Positions 24,894 to 33,475 of a stretch of DNA of 64,000 nt are shown here, in pieces. The translations under genes and the position numbers were made by a program. The notes beneath the pieces were generated by a model. That model was not told where the DNA came from. It made no database searches and saw only the letters and a program-made list of their open reading frames with translations. This DNA comes from Myroides albus. GTDB lineage: Bacteria > Bacteroidota > Bacteroidia > Flavobacteriales > Flavobacteriaceae. The stretch is from the NCBI RefSeq assembly GCF_009711045.1, contig NZ_WMJX01000011.1, forward strand, positions 36,671 to 100,670, read 5' to 3'. The first letter of the stretch is position 1; every line of letters begins with the position of its first letter.

Positions 24894-25892
24894 ATGAAAC
24901 AATTTTTTTCCGTTAACGATATACCTTCCCTATCTAAAGCAGTAAATAGCGCATTAGCGTGTAAGGCAAACCCTTTTGCAGAAGAAACTCTTGGCAAGCA
25001 CAAAACAATAGGTTTAGTATTCTTAAACCCAAGTTTGCGTACAAGGATGAGTACTCAGAAGGCTGCTATGAACTTAGGGATGAATGTAATGGTGATGAAT
25101 ATGACATCAGACGGTTGGGCTTTAGAGACTAAAGACGGCGTAGTGATGGACGGAAATACAGCAGAGCATATTAGAGAAGCCGCTGCGGTGATGGGTGAGT
25201 ACTGTGATATATTAGGACTTCGTTCGTTCCCAGGGTTAAAAGATGCTGAGGAAGACTATAGCGAAGAATTGTTTAGCAAGTTCGCTAAGTACTGTGGCAA
25301 ACCTGTAGTGAGCTTAGAGAGCGCGACAAGACATCCACTACAGAGCTTCACAGACTTAATCACGATAGTAGAGCACTTCGATTATAACTATGACGCTGCA
25401 CAAGATAAATTAGTACCTCAAGGCAAAAAACCTAAAGTAGTATTGACATGGGCACCGCACGTTAAGGCACTTCCACAGGCAGTACCGAACTCTTTCGCAG
25501 AGTGGATGTGTAGAGCTCAGGCAGAAGGTCTTGTAGACTTTGTGGTGACTCATCCAGAAGGTTATGCGCTGAAAGAGGAGTTTACAGCAGGAGCTACAGT
25601 GACTACTAATCAGGACGAAGCTTTAGCAGATGCTGACTTCGTATATGTAAAGAACTGGTCGAGTTATGAAGACTACGGACAGATAACGTGTACAGATCAA
25701 TCTTGGATGTTGACTTTGGATAAATTAGAAGCAACGAATCAAGCCAAAGTAATGCACTGCTTACCTGTTAGACGTGATTTAGTGATCTCGTCAGAAGTAT
25801 TAGATAGCGATAGTTCTATTGTGATACAAGAAGCAGGAAACAGAGTATGGGCAGCACAAGCTGTATTAAAAGAAATGCTTAAAAACCAATAA
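24894..25892 (+). CDS. argF': N-acyl-L-ornithine carbamoyltransferase (ArgF')
   Basis: A 332-residue transcarbamylase of the ArgF' group, which acts on N-acetyl- or N-succinylornithine instead of ornithine. The carbamoyl-phosphate motif is SLRTRMST (47-54, instead of STRTR), and the C-terminal HCLPVRRDL (with Arg in place of the Gly of ordinary OTCases) is diagnostic for this group. In the specificity loop the sequence reads MDGNTAEHI, with Ala90 where, from memory, Bacteroides fragilis succinylornithine enzyme has Pro90 and the Xanthomonas acetylornithine enzyme has Glu92. The frame is open 21 codons further upstream inside argD, but the ATG at 24894 matches the family start. Confidence 0.92.
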   Translation: MKQFFSVNDIPSLSKAVNSALACKANPFAEETLGKHKTIGLVFLNPSLRTRMSTQKAAMNLGMNVMVMNMTSDGWALETKDGVVMDGNTAEHIREAAAVMGEYCDILGLRSFPGLKDAEEDYSEELFSKFAKYCGKPVVSLESATRHPLQSFTDLITIVEHFDYNYDAAQDKLVPQGKKPKVVLTWAPHVKALPQAVPNSFAEWMCRAQAEGLVDFVVTHPEGYALKEEFTAGATVTTNQDEALADADFVYVKNWSSYEDYGQITCTDQSWMLTLDKLEATNQAKVMHCLPVRRDLVISSEVLDSDSSIVIQEAGNRVWAAQAVLKEMLKNQ

Positions 25893-25895
25893 ATT

Positions 25896-26675
25896 ATGCA
25901 AAGCCTTACAGTTATTAAGATAGGAGGTAATATCGTCGATGACGAGTCTGCGTTGAACGCTTTTTTAGACATCTATGCTCGTATAGAAGGCCCTAAGGTC
26001 TTAGTACACGGTGGAGGTAAATTAGCTACGCGTATGGCTACTCAGTTAGGGATAGAAACTCAGATGGTCAATGGGCGTCGTATCACTGATGAGGCGATGT
26101 TGCCTATAGCTGTAATGGTGTATGCAGGTTTGATAAACAAACAAATCACTGCACAACTTCAAGCAAGAGGTTGTGATGCGATGGGAATCTCAGGAGCAGA
26201 CGCTAAGCTGATACAGAGTCATAAACGCCCTATCGAGCCGATAGACTACGGCTATGTCGGGGACTTTGAGGCAAGCGATGTGAATGTGATTCGATTACAA
26301 CAATTGTTAGAGATAGGGATTAATCCTGTATTCTCTGCGATTACGGCTGATAAGGAAGGCCAACTACTAAACACCAATGCAGATACTATTGCTTCTAATA
26401 TAGCAGTTGCTCTTGCTACTAAGTATAAAGTAGCCTTAGTCTATTGCTTTGAGCGCAAAGGGGTATTGCAGGACATTAACGATGAGAACTCTGTGATCAC
26501 TACCATTGATCAAGAGAACTTTACACAACTAAAACAACAAGGGGTGATAGCTGATGGTATGTTGCCAAAGATAGAGAACGCTTTGGCGGCTGTCAACCAA
26601 GGAGTAGATAAGGTATGTATCAAGAAAGCAGAGGATCTATTAGATATAAAAGCTGGTACTACGATTCAACTTTAA
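25896..26675 (+). CDS. argB: N-acylglutamate kinase
   Basis: A 259-residue amino-acid kinase phosphorylating the N-acylglutamate. KIGGN (8-12) and HGGGKLATRM (39-48) form the nucleotide and substrate loops, and NGRRITDEAM is the usual acylglutamate-binding segment. The N-terminal helix seen in arginine-inhibited hexameric NAGKs is absent (protein starts MQSLTVIKIGG), which predicts a dimeric enzyme without arginine feedback; this is a family-based inference and would leave control to gene expression. 3 bases after argF'. Confidence 0.95.
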   Translation: MQSLTVIKIGGNIVDDESALNAFLDIYARIEGPKVLVHGGGKLATRMATQLGIETQMVNGRRITDEAMLPIAVMVYAGLINKQITAQLQARGCDAMGISGADAKLIQSHKRPIEPIDYGYVGDFEASDVNVIRLQQLLEIGINPVFSAITADKEGQLLNTNADTIASNIAVALATKYKVALVYCFERKGVLQDINDENSVITTIDQENFTQLKQQGVIADGMLPKIENALAAVNQGVDKVCIKKAEDLLDIKAGTTIQL

Positions 26676-26718
26676 TAGAATATAACAAGACAACGACCCA
26701 TAACTATATAAAACCACA

Positions 26719-27777
26719 ATGAAAGACAACTTATCACAACAGGCAATAGCTTTATTAGAAAGCCTTATAGCATCACCATCTTTTAGTAAAGAAGAGCACT
26801 TGACTTCTGATCTAATAGCCAACTTTTTAGAGTCTCATGGAGTAGCTATTCACCGAGAGCTTTTTAATGTATGGGCGTTTAATAAGCATTATGATCCGAG
26901 TAAGCCTACGATCTTATTGAACTCTCACCACGATACCGTGAGACCAAATAAAGACTATACCCGTGACCCTTTTAAGCCTGAGGTTATAGATGGCAAGTTG
27001 TTCGGATTGGGGAGTAATGATGCTGGAGGGTGCTTGGTCTCTTTAATCGCTACATTTCTACACTTCTATGAGAAAGAGGGGATGAAGTATAACTTCTGTA
27101 TCGCTGCTACGGCAGAAGAAGAGATATCGGGTAATGATGGCTTAGAATTTGTAATACCTAAATTAGGAGAATTAGAATTCGCTATTGTAGGAGAACCTAC
27201 ACAAATGCACTTAGCTGTAGCAGAACGAGGACTAATGGTACTCGACTGTGTAGCTCATGGGCGCTCAGGACATGCAGCGCGTAATGAAGGAGACAATGCG
27301 ATATTTAAAGCGATAAAAGATATAGAGTGGTTTAATACCTATCAGTTCCCTAAGGTATCTGAGGAGTTTGGACCTATCAAGATGAGTGTGACGATGATCA
27401 ATGCAGGTACACAGCATAATGTGGTGCCTTCTACTTGTGACTTTGTAGTAGATGTACGTGTGACAGATGCTTATACAAACGAAGAAGTATTAGAGATAGT
27501 GAGACAGCATGTAGACTGTGAGGTCAATGCGCGTTCTACTCGATTAAAGCCTTCGTCTATAGCTAAAGATCACCCTATCGTACAGGCGGGTATAGCCTTG
27601 GGTAGAGAGACCTATGGCTCACCTACGACGAGTGACCAAGCCTTGTTAAGTATTCCATCGCTTAAGTGTGGACCTGGCGACTCTGCTCGCTCGCATACAG
27701 CAGACGAATTCGTCTATGTAAAGGAGATAGAAGAGGGAATAGCCTTGTATATAGAGATGTTAACGCAAATCGTGTAG
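26719..27777 (+). CDS. argE: N-acyl-citrulline/ornithine deacylase, M20 family (ArgE)
   Basis: A 352-residue zinc peptidase-family M20 deacylase. Metal-binding motif HHDTV (H70, D72), the bridging Asp101 in GSNDAGG, and the catalytic Glu in ATAEEE (133-135) are present. In the ArgF' pathway the substrate is N-acyl-citrulline, giving free citrulline for ArgG. It is rather shorter than E. coli ArgE (about 380). 43 bases after argB, 3 bases before argH. Confidence 0.9.
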   Translation: MKDNLSQQAIALLESLIASPSFSKEEHLTSDLIANFLESHGVAIHRELFNVWAFNKHYDPSKPTILLNSHHDTVRPNKDYTRDPFKPEVIDGKLFGLGSNDAGGCLVSLIATFLHFYEKEGMKYNFCIAATAEEEISGNDGLEFVIPKLGELEFAIVGEPTQMHLAVAERGLMVLDCVAHGRSGHAARNEGDNAIFKAIKDIEWFNTYQFPKVSEEFGPIKMSVTMINAGTQHNVVPSTCDFVVDVRVTDAYTNEEVLEIVRQHVDCEVNARSTRLKPSSIAKDHPIVQAGIALGRETYGSPTTSDQALLSIPSLKCGPGDSARSHTADEFVYVKEIEEGIALYIEMLTQIV

Positions 27778-27780
27778 CAA

Positions 27781-29112
27781 ATGAAATTATGGCAAAAGAA
27801 TACCACTGTAGATAGTAATGTAGATACCTTCACAGTAGGACAAGATAGAGTGTTAGATATGAACTTGGCGGCATTTGACGTTATGGGGTCATTAGCACAT
27901 ACACAGATGTTAGAAAGTATAGGATTATTAGAGTCAGAAGACTTAGTCCTTATTCAAAAAGAATTAAAACAGATATACCAAGAGATATTAGCTGGTCAAT
28001 TCGAGATAGAAGATGATGTAGAAGATATACACTCTCAAGTAGAGTTATTATTGACCAGAAGAATAGGTGAGGCTGGTAAGAAGATACACTCAGGACGTTC
28101 AAGAAACGACCAAGTATTAGTAGACCTTAAACTTTATTTTCGCCATGAGATAGAGGAGATTGTGACTAAGACGAAGGAGGTATTTGATACACTACAGCAA
28201 TTGAGCAATCAGTATAAAGATGTATTACTGCCTGGCTATACGCATTTACAAATCGCAATGCCTTCGTCATTTGGCTTGTGGTTTGGGGCGTATGCAGAGA
28301 GCCTTGTAGACGATTTAGAGATGATGCTGGCTGCGTGGAAGGTGACGAATAAGAACCCATTGGGATCAGCTGCAGGTTATGGTTCATCATTTCCACTAAA
28401 CAGACAGATGACTACAGACCTATTAGGCTTTCAGTCTATGAACTATAATGTAGTGTATGCACAGATGGGCAGAGGGAAGACGGAGCGTATCTTAGCACAA
28501 GGGTTAAGCGCTATTGCAGCTACTTTAGCTAAGTTCGCGATGGATGGATGCTTGTATATGAGTCAGAATATGGGCTTTATCAAATTCCCAGATCATTTGA
28601 CTACAGGTTCGAGCATTATGCCACATAAGAAGAATCCAGACGTTTTAGAGCTTATTCGTTCAAGATGTAATAAGATACAAGCCTTGCCTAACGAAATAGC
28701 CTTAATGACTACTAATTTGCCTTCTGGGTACCACAGAGATCTTCAGTTGTTAAAAGAGAACTTGTTCCCAGCTTTCACTTCATTGAAAGAGTGTTTAGAT
28801 ATTCTGAAATTGATGTTGGACAATATAGAGGTGAATAAAGAGATATTAAGCGATCCGAAATACGACTATTTGTTTAGCGTTGAGGTAGTGAATGATTATG
28901 TGCTAAAGGGGATGCCTTTTAGAGAAGCATATAAAGAGATAGGGCTGTCGATAGAGGCAGGTACTTATCAACCGTCAAAAGAGGTAAACCATACACACGA
29001 AGGTAGTGTAGGTAACCTGATGAATGAAGCAATCAAAGGAGAGTTTGACCGTGTGTACACGTCATTCAACTTTGACCAAGTAAATGAGAAACTAGTAAGT
29101 TTAGTGTTGTGA
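27781..29112 (+). CDS. argH: argininosuccinate lyase
   Basis: A 443-residue fumarase/aspartase-superfamily enzyme that splits argininosuccinate into arginine and fumarate, the last step of the pathway. The signature GSSIMPHKKNPDVLE near residue 277-291 and the N-terminal HSGRSRNDQV are exact. Last gene of the operon; a terminator follows 11 bases after the stop. Confidence 0.96.
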   Translation: MKLWQKNTTVDSNVDTFTVGQDRVLDMNLAAFDVMGSLAHTQMLESIGLLESEDLVLIQKELKQIYQEILAGQFEIEDDVEDIHSQVELLLTRRIGEAGKKIHSGRSRNDQVLVDLKLYFRHEIEEIVTKTKEVFDTLQQLSNQYKDVLLPGYTHLQIAMPSSFGLWFGAYAESLVDDLEMMLAAWKVTNKNPLGSAAGYGSSFPLNRQMTTDLLGFQSMNYNVVYAQMGRGKTERILAQGLSAIAATLAKFAMDGCLYMSQNMGFIKFPDHLTTGSSIMPHKKNPDVLELIRSRCNKIQALPNEIALMTTNLPSGYHRDLQLLKENLFPAFTSLKECLDILKLMLDNIEVNKEILSDPKYDYLFSVEVVNDYVLKGMPFREAYKEIGLSIEAGTYQPSKEVNHTHEGSVGNLMNEAIKGEFDRVYTSFNFDQVNEKLVSLVL

Positions 29113-29123
29113 TAGATTGAAAG

Positions 29124-29155
29124 AGGCTTTTCCACGCGGTGGGAGAGCCTTTTTA
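29124..29155 (+). terminator. terminator of the arginine operon
   Basis: Stem AGGCTTTTCCAC / GTGGGAGAGCCT (29124-29135 / 29139-29150, two G-U pairs), 3-base loop, T-tail. Confidence 0.8.
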
Positions 29156-29314
29156 TTTATAATAGTTTATTTTGCCTTTTAATTGAAGCTAATGTGCATT
29201 AAAATAGGTAACGCTATTTTTTATGATATAAAGTAGATGAATTGTAAGTTTATTGCGCCTTATTTGTGCTTTTTTATAAAAAATATTTAAATTTTGTTAA
29301 AAAGTGAAATAAGT

Positions 29315-29478
29315 TTTGGTTGTCAAAAAAAATTAAATACATTTATACAAAATATGATAATAATCATATTTTAATTCCTGACTTTAATTCCTAAAACGAA
29401 GTAGGAGTGACCAATTAAATTAAAAGTGAAGCTAAGTTGAAAAAGAGGTTATATGAAAATATAACCTCTTTTTTGTTT
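29315..29478 (+). ncRNA. candidate small transcript between promoter-like and terminator signals
   Basis: TTTG at 29315-29318 is followed after 19 bases by TACATTTA (29338-29345, one mismatch to TAnnTTTG), predicting a start near 29350. A perfect 14-bp hairpin 29441-29454 / 29459-29472 with a T-rich tail ends the region on the plus strand, where no gene is otherwise present. Within it are a six-codon frame MIIIIF at 29354-29374 and two copies of TTTAATTCCT. The hairpin may instead serve only the minus-strand reductase gene. Confidence 0.35.
29441..29478. terminator. bidirectional terminator before the ferredoxin reductase gene
   Basis: AAAAGAGGTTATAT / ATATAACCTCTTTT with a GAAA loop; the plus-strand side has the longer T tract, the minus-strand side has T5 then mixed sequence. 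Confidence 0.8.
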
Positions 29479-29512
29479 TTTGTATGTAGTGATTATTGCC
29501 TTGAGCAATTTT

Positions 29513-30568
29513 TTAAATATCATCGTAATCAACGTAGATCTCATCAGAAGTAACAATTGCTTGACAAGACAGAATTAGACCATCTTCTACTTCTTGGTCC
29601 GTTAGAATACTGTTGAGTTTCATCGTAGCAGATCCTTTTATAATACGGCACATACAAGAACTACAGATACCACCTTGACAAGAATAAGGAGCATCTAGAC
29701 CTGCCTCAAGAACACCATTTAACAACACTTGATCTTTTGCCATTTCGAAAGTAGTTTCATCATCATCAACCAAAGCAGTTACTTTAATTGTTCCTCCACC
29801 AGTTATTTCTATTGGAGCAGCTCCATCTGTATTAGGTGTAAAGATTTCAAATGAGATATTTTCCTTAGTGACTCCTCTATCTTGTAGAGTAGCACTTACT
29901 GTATCAATCATATCTTCAGGACCGCAAATGTAGAATTGTTGAAAGGTTGTATCCTTGTGTTTATTGTTAACTACAAAGTTGATTGCTGCTTTATCTATAC
30001 GTCCAAAAATTGAATCGTTTTCTCTAATACGAGAGTAAACGAAGTGGATAAACAAACGTTCTTTGTACTGCTCTTGCAGTCTGTATAACTCATCGCGGAA
30101 GATTGTCTCCTCAGCATTTTTATTCCCATAGATGAGTACAAATTTGCTGTTTGGTTCTTGTTCTAATGTTGTTTTTAAAATAGCAATCACTGGAGTGATT
30201 CCACTACCAGCAGCAAATGCAGCATAGTTATTAGATACAGTAGCATTCGGTTCGAATGTAAATCTTCCTTCAGGAGCCTCAACTTCTAATTGATCACCTG
30301 CTTTCAGTATTTCATTTGCGTAACTTGAGAATATTCCATTTTCAACTTTCTTTACGGCAATTCTCAATTCTCCACTGGTAGGAGTTGAGCAGATAGAATA
30401 GGCTCTGCGAATCTCTTTCCCCTCATGTTGATATTTAATATTGAGATATTGCCCTGCTGTGAATTTATAATCCTGTTGTAAATCGGCTGGAATATCAAAT
30501 GCTATTGATACTGCGTTAGGAGTCTCTCTGCGAACTTCTTTTACAGTTAATAGATTAAATCTTGACAT
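29513..30568 (-). CDS. ferredoxin--NADP-type oxidoreductase with C-terminal 2Fe-2S domain (PaaE-like)
   Basis: A 351-residue flavin reductase: FAD-binding beta-barrel (about 1-100, RRAYSICSTP), NAD(P)-binding domain (about 105-235, AAGSGITPVIAILK and YICGPEDMI), and a plant-type 2Fe-2S ferredoxin domain (about 265-351, CQGGICSSC with a distal Cys in LSCQA). The same layout is found in PaaE (phenylacetyl-CoA epoxidase reductase) and in HCP/toluene-type reductases. No paaABCD genes are adjacent, so the partner oxygenase is unknown. I start at the ATG at 30568 (MSRFNLL) rather than an upstream TTG at 30592, which overlaps a -7 element. Confidence 0.85.
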   Translation of the reverse strand: MSRFNLLTVKEVRRETPNAVSIAFDIPADLQQDYKFTAGQYLNIKYQHEGKEIRRAYSICSTPTSGELRIAVKKVENGIFSSYANEILKAGDQLEVEAPEGRFTFEPNATVSNNYAAFAAGSGITPVIAILKTTLEQEPNSKFVLIYGNKNAEETIFRDELYRLQEQYKERLFIHFVYSRIRENDSIFGRIDKAAINFVVNNKHKDTTFQQFYICGPEDMIDTVSATLQDRGVTKENISFEIFTPNTDGAAPIEITGGGTIKVTALVDDDETTFEMAKDQVLLNGVLEAGLDAPYSCQGGICSSCMCRIIKGSATMKLNSILTDQEVEDGLILSCQAIVTSDEIYVDYDDI

Positions 30569-30589
30569 AGTTAGTTTAGTTTGAACTGA

Positions 30590-30597
30590 CAAAAATA
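30590..30597 (-). promoter_or_regulatory. -7 element of the ferredoxin reductase gene
   Basis: TATTTTTG on the minus strand, 21 bases before the ATG at 30568. It overlaps the alternative TTG start, which argues against that start being used. Confidence 0.5.
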
Positions 30598-31112
30598 CAA
30601 AAGTGATTGAGTAAAAGGTAAACTTATTCTTATTATGAAGCTTTCTTTTACAGTTTATTAACTATTTAAGGTACATACTATTATGCGTGCATAGTTTTAA
30701 TGCGCAGTTTATACTATAATCTACTTAGATTGTTTCTTTTGAGATGTCTTACTTTTTTTTTGAATAATTTTTCGAGTCAGCTGTAACAATGATTGAGAAT
30801 GTACGTCTAATTGAAAATAGAAAGCCTTTTATTAATGCAAGCGATTCATGCGGAATATTTGATTTGTATTATTCTGTTGCCTTGGTTTGTTTTATTTTAG
30901 GACCTTAGAATAAAGGTTTTTTTATTGAATCTAAAAAGATAACATATTGTTTCTTAGTGATTTGATCTTGTTTCAAGTGTAAGGGATTATACTGTAGAAG
31001 AATTAGGGGGTAACCCATTGAATAGGAATATTTACTTTGTTTTGATTCTTTTGATGTTAGTTCAAAAGACGTAAAATTATAGCAGAGGTAATTATATTAG
31101 TTAGTAGTATGC
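30598..31112. other. long intergenic region without a recognisable gene
   Basis: About 515 AT-rich bases; I found no convincing open frame, hairpin or repeat. Confidence 0.4.
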
Positions 31113-31144
31113 AAAAAGGTCACTTCGAATGAAGTGACCTTTTA
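31113..31144 (-). terminator. terminator of pheS
   Basis: Stem GGTCACTTC / GAAGTGACC extended by A/T pairs (31113-31126 / 31131-31143), GAAT loop, T-run on the minus strand. Confidence 0.85.
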
Positions 31145-31159
31145 TTATTGTGTATCTAA

Positions 31160-32176
31160 TTAGAAACTTGCTTTAAATTGTTCTAAGAAGCGAACATCGT
31201 TTTCGTAGAACATACGGATATCTCCGATTTGGTATAATAACATTGCGATACGCTCAATTCCCATACCAAAGGCAAAACCACTATATTCGGTAGGATCGAT
31301 ATTACAGTTCTTAAGAACATTTGGATCAACCATACCACATCCCATAATCTCTAACCATCCAGTTCCTTTTGTAATTCGGTAATCTGTTTCGGTTTTAAGA
31401 CCCCAATAGATATCTACTTCAGCACTTGGTTCAGTAAAAGGGAAATACGAAGGACGCAATCTAATCTTAGATTTTCCAAACATCTCTTTTGTGAAGTATA
31501 ACAAGGTTTGTTTTAAATCAGCGAAAGAAACGTCTTTGTCAATATATAAACCTTCAACTTGGTGGAATATACAGTGTGAACGTGATGAAATAGCTTCGTT
31601 TCTAAATACGCGCCCTGGAGAAATAGTTCTCAATGGAGGTGTATTCTTTTCCATATAACGCACTTGTACAGATGATGTATGTGTACGCAGTAAGTGCTCT
31701 GGATTGGTTTGAACGAAGAAAGTATCTTGCATATCACGTGCTGGGTGATATTCCGGGAAGTTCAACGCAGAGAAATTATGCCAGTCATCCTCTATTTCAG
31801 GACCTTCAGATATATTAAATCCAATACTATTGAAGATATCTACGATTTGGTTTTTTACTAATGAAATAGGATGTCTTGAACCAATTTCTAAAGGGTAACC
31901 TGGTCTTGTAAGATCTCCATATAAACCTTGTATATCTTTTGACTCTAGTTCTTCTTGAATTGATTTTACTTTAGCCTCAACAATATTTTTTAACGAGTTG
32001 ATTATCTGACCAAACTCTTTTTTTTGCTCGTTCGGCACAGTTTTAAAGTGTGCGAATAGGTCATTTAAGATTCCTTTCTTTGATAAGAATTTAATTCTAA
32101 ATGCTTCAAGCGTCTCTTTATTATCGGTGTGAAATAACTCTGCTTCACCGATGTATTCTTTTATTTTATCTATCAT
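31160..32176 (-). CDS. pheS: phenylalanyl-tRNA synthetase alpha subunit
   Basis: A 338-residue class II synthetase alpha subunit that charges tRNA-Phe together with PheT. An N-terminal coiled-coil (about 1-85) precedes the catalytic core with motif 2 ([31 protein letters not shown]) and motif 3 ([14 protein letters not shown]). The subunit partner pheT is not in the window, which is common in Bacteroidetes. The ATG at 32176 (MIDKIKEY) is chosen over an upstream TTG at 32197, because that codon overlaps a -7 element. Confidence 0.96.
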   Translation of the reverse strand: MIDKIKEYIGEAELFHTDNKETLEAFRIKFLSKKGILNDLFAHFKTVPNEQKKEFGQIINSLKNIVEAKVKSIQEELESKDIQGLYGDLTRPGYPLEIGSRHPISLVKNQIVDIFNSIGFNISEGPEIEDDWHNFSALNFPEYHPARDMQDTFFVQTNPEHLLRTHTSSVQVRYMEKNTPPLRTISPGRVFRNEAISSRSHCIFHQVEGLYIDKDVSFADLKQTLLYFTKEMFGKSKIRLRPSYFPFTEPSAEVDIYWGLKTETDYRITKGTGWLEIMGCGMVDPNVLKNCNIDPTEYSGFAFGMGIERIAMLLYQIGDIRMFYENDVRFLEQFKASF

Positions 32177-32194
32177 CTTAAGTAAAGTAAAGCG

Positions 32195-32202
32195 CAAATT
32201 TA
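32195..32202 (-). promoter_or_regulatory. -7 element of pheS
   Basis: TAAATTTG on the minus strand, 18 bases before the ATG at 32176. Confidence 0.45.
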
Positions 32203-32267
32203 CTGCTTTTCAATTAGACATTAAAATTTTAAAACCTTATTCTTTTGATAATTCTTTGTAATGTAGC

Positions 32268-32624
32268 TTATTCTATAAACTTATTCTCCAGGAAGTAATT
32301 TACAATTGCTTCTTTCATTAATACACTTTGTTCACCTGCTTTTAATGCTGGTAAGTGCTCTAAAGTTTTGTAGTGAGGCCAACCGTCATTGTCAAAGTAT
32401 TCAAACTCATAGTACCCATAAGGCTCTAATAATTTACATATTGCAATGTGCATTAGGTTTATTTTTTCGTCTTTCTTATAGCGTTTTTTTATTTTTCCTA
32501 ATTCTTGTACGCCTATTAAATATATAATTGCTTCTAAGTCTAATGTTTCACCATCTCCAAAGCGCTCTGATATTTTGGTAACAACCGATTGCCATCGTTG
32601 TTTTAATTGTTCATCTCTTGCCAT
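32268..32624 (-). CDS. small conserved protein of unknown function
   Basis: A 118-residue soluble protein, mainly helical, with YYEFEYFDNDGWPHYKTLEHLP in the second half (quoted in two parts: YYEFEYFDNDGWPH and YKTLEHLP). It looks like a conserved flavobacterial family but I cannot name it. It lies 91 bases upstream of pheS on the same strand with its own TATCTTTG element at 32645-32652, so co-transcription with pheS is possible. Confidence 0.7.
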   Translation of the reverse strand: MARDEQLKQRWQSVVTKISERFGDGETLDLEAIIYLIGVQELGKIKKRYKKDEKINLMHIAICKLLEPYGYYEFEYFDNDGWPHYKTLEHLPALKAGEQSVLMKEAIVNYFLENKFIE

Positions 32625-32644
32625 ATTATTTTATAATAAGTTGA

Positions 32645-32652
32645 CAAAGATA
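32645..32652 (-). promoter_or_regulatory. -7 element of the small conserved gene
   Basis: TATCTTTG on the minus strand, 20 bases before the ATG at 32624. Confidence 0.5.
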
Positions 32653-32865
32653 CAATTTGCAATTTGATTCTGTTTTATTCTGTTGAGGTTGATACCATAT
32701 TTTACAAATTGGAATCATTATTGTATAACGGACTAAGATTGAATTGTTTTTTTGAGGTTTGTCTTTTTGAGATAATGCGCAAAAAGACCTGATTTTGGAT
32801 GAATTATTTTTTAAAGTAAGTCATAAGATGAGTTTTTGTAATATATTCGTAATAAAAATAGGTTG

Positions 32866-33408
32866 ATGGTTTTAGATATAATCACTGGTATTGTTTTAGT
32901 ATATGGTATTTATATAGGTTTGAAGAAAGGTTTGTTTGTTTCTGTAGCAGCCTTTTTATCAATTCTTATTGGTATAATTGGCGCTTTGAAGTTTTCGAAC
33001 GTTGTCAAAGAATTGCTGTTCACTAAATTAGGATGGGATACCTCTTTTCTGCCTATTATCTCTTTTATCTTGACCTTCTTCTTATCGATTTTACTTGTGA
33101 AATTCGTCGCTAATATGCTGACTAAGGTTTTCGAGACTGTTTATTTAGGTTTTGTTAATCGACTTTTTGGTGCTTTGTTCCAAATCCTTGTAGTTATCTT
33201 GGTAGGAAGTGTTTTTCTTAGTTTATTCGATGAGGTAAATAATATATTCAAGCTTGTGGAAACAGAAACTTTGCAGCAGTCTTATAGTTATAAGACTTAC
33301 TTAGTTTTATCGGAAGACATTCTACCAAGTTTGTACAATATGGTTAAGTCCTTGTTTGCAAGAAGCGTGGACATGCTTACTACACCAGAGGAACCTACAG
33401 CTGTTTAA
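32866..33408 (+). CDS. CvpA family membrane protein
   Basis: A 180-residue inner-membrane protein with four hydrophobic helices (about 5-45 as two, 62-82, 98-120). The N-terminal DIITGIVLVYGIYIGLKKG is the standard CvpA opening. E. coli CvpA is needed for colicin V export and envelope stress tolerance; the biochemical function is not settled. The ATG at 32866 directly follows a TTG; ATG is the likelier start. Confidence 0.88.
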   Translation: MVLDIITGIVLVYGIYIGLKKGLFVSVAAFLSILIGIIGALKFSNVVKELLFTKLGWDTSFLPIISFILTFFLSILLVKFVANMLTKVFETVYLGFVNRLFGALFQILVVILVGSVFLSLFDEVNNIFKLVETETLQQSYSYKTYLVLSEDILPSLYNMVKSLFARSVDMLTTPEEPTAV

Positions 33409-33433
33409 TCGATTGTGTATAGGGCTAAAAATA

Positions 33434-33474
33434 AAAAAGGGGACAAAAGAAATTATTCTTTTGTCCCCTTTTTT
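33434..33474. terminator. bidirectional terminator between cvpA and batE
   Basis: Long perfect stem (33434-33452 against 33456-33474) with GGGGACAAAAGAA / TTCTTTTGTCCCC core and a very short loop; ends both the CvpA gene and the eight-gene Bat operon. Confidence 0.92.
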
Positions 33475-33475
33475 A

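Noticed and set aside
29354..29374. Isoleucine leader peptide MIIIIF
   Set aside because: No isoleucine or valine gene follows on the same strand; AT-rich sequence easily gives ATA/ATC codons.
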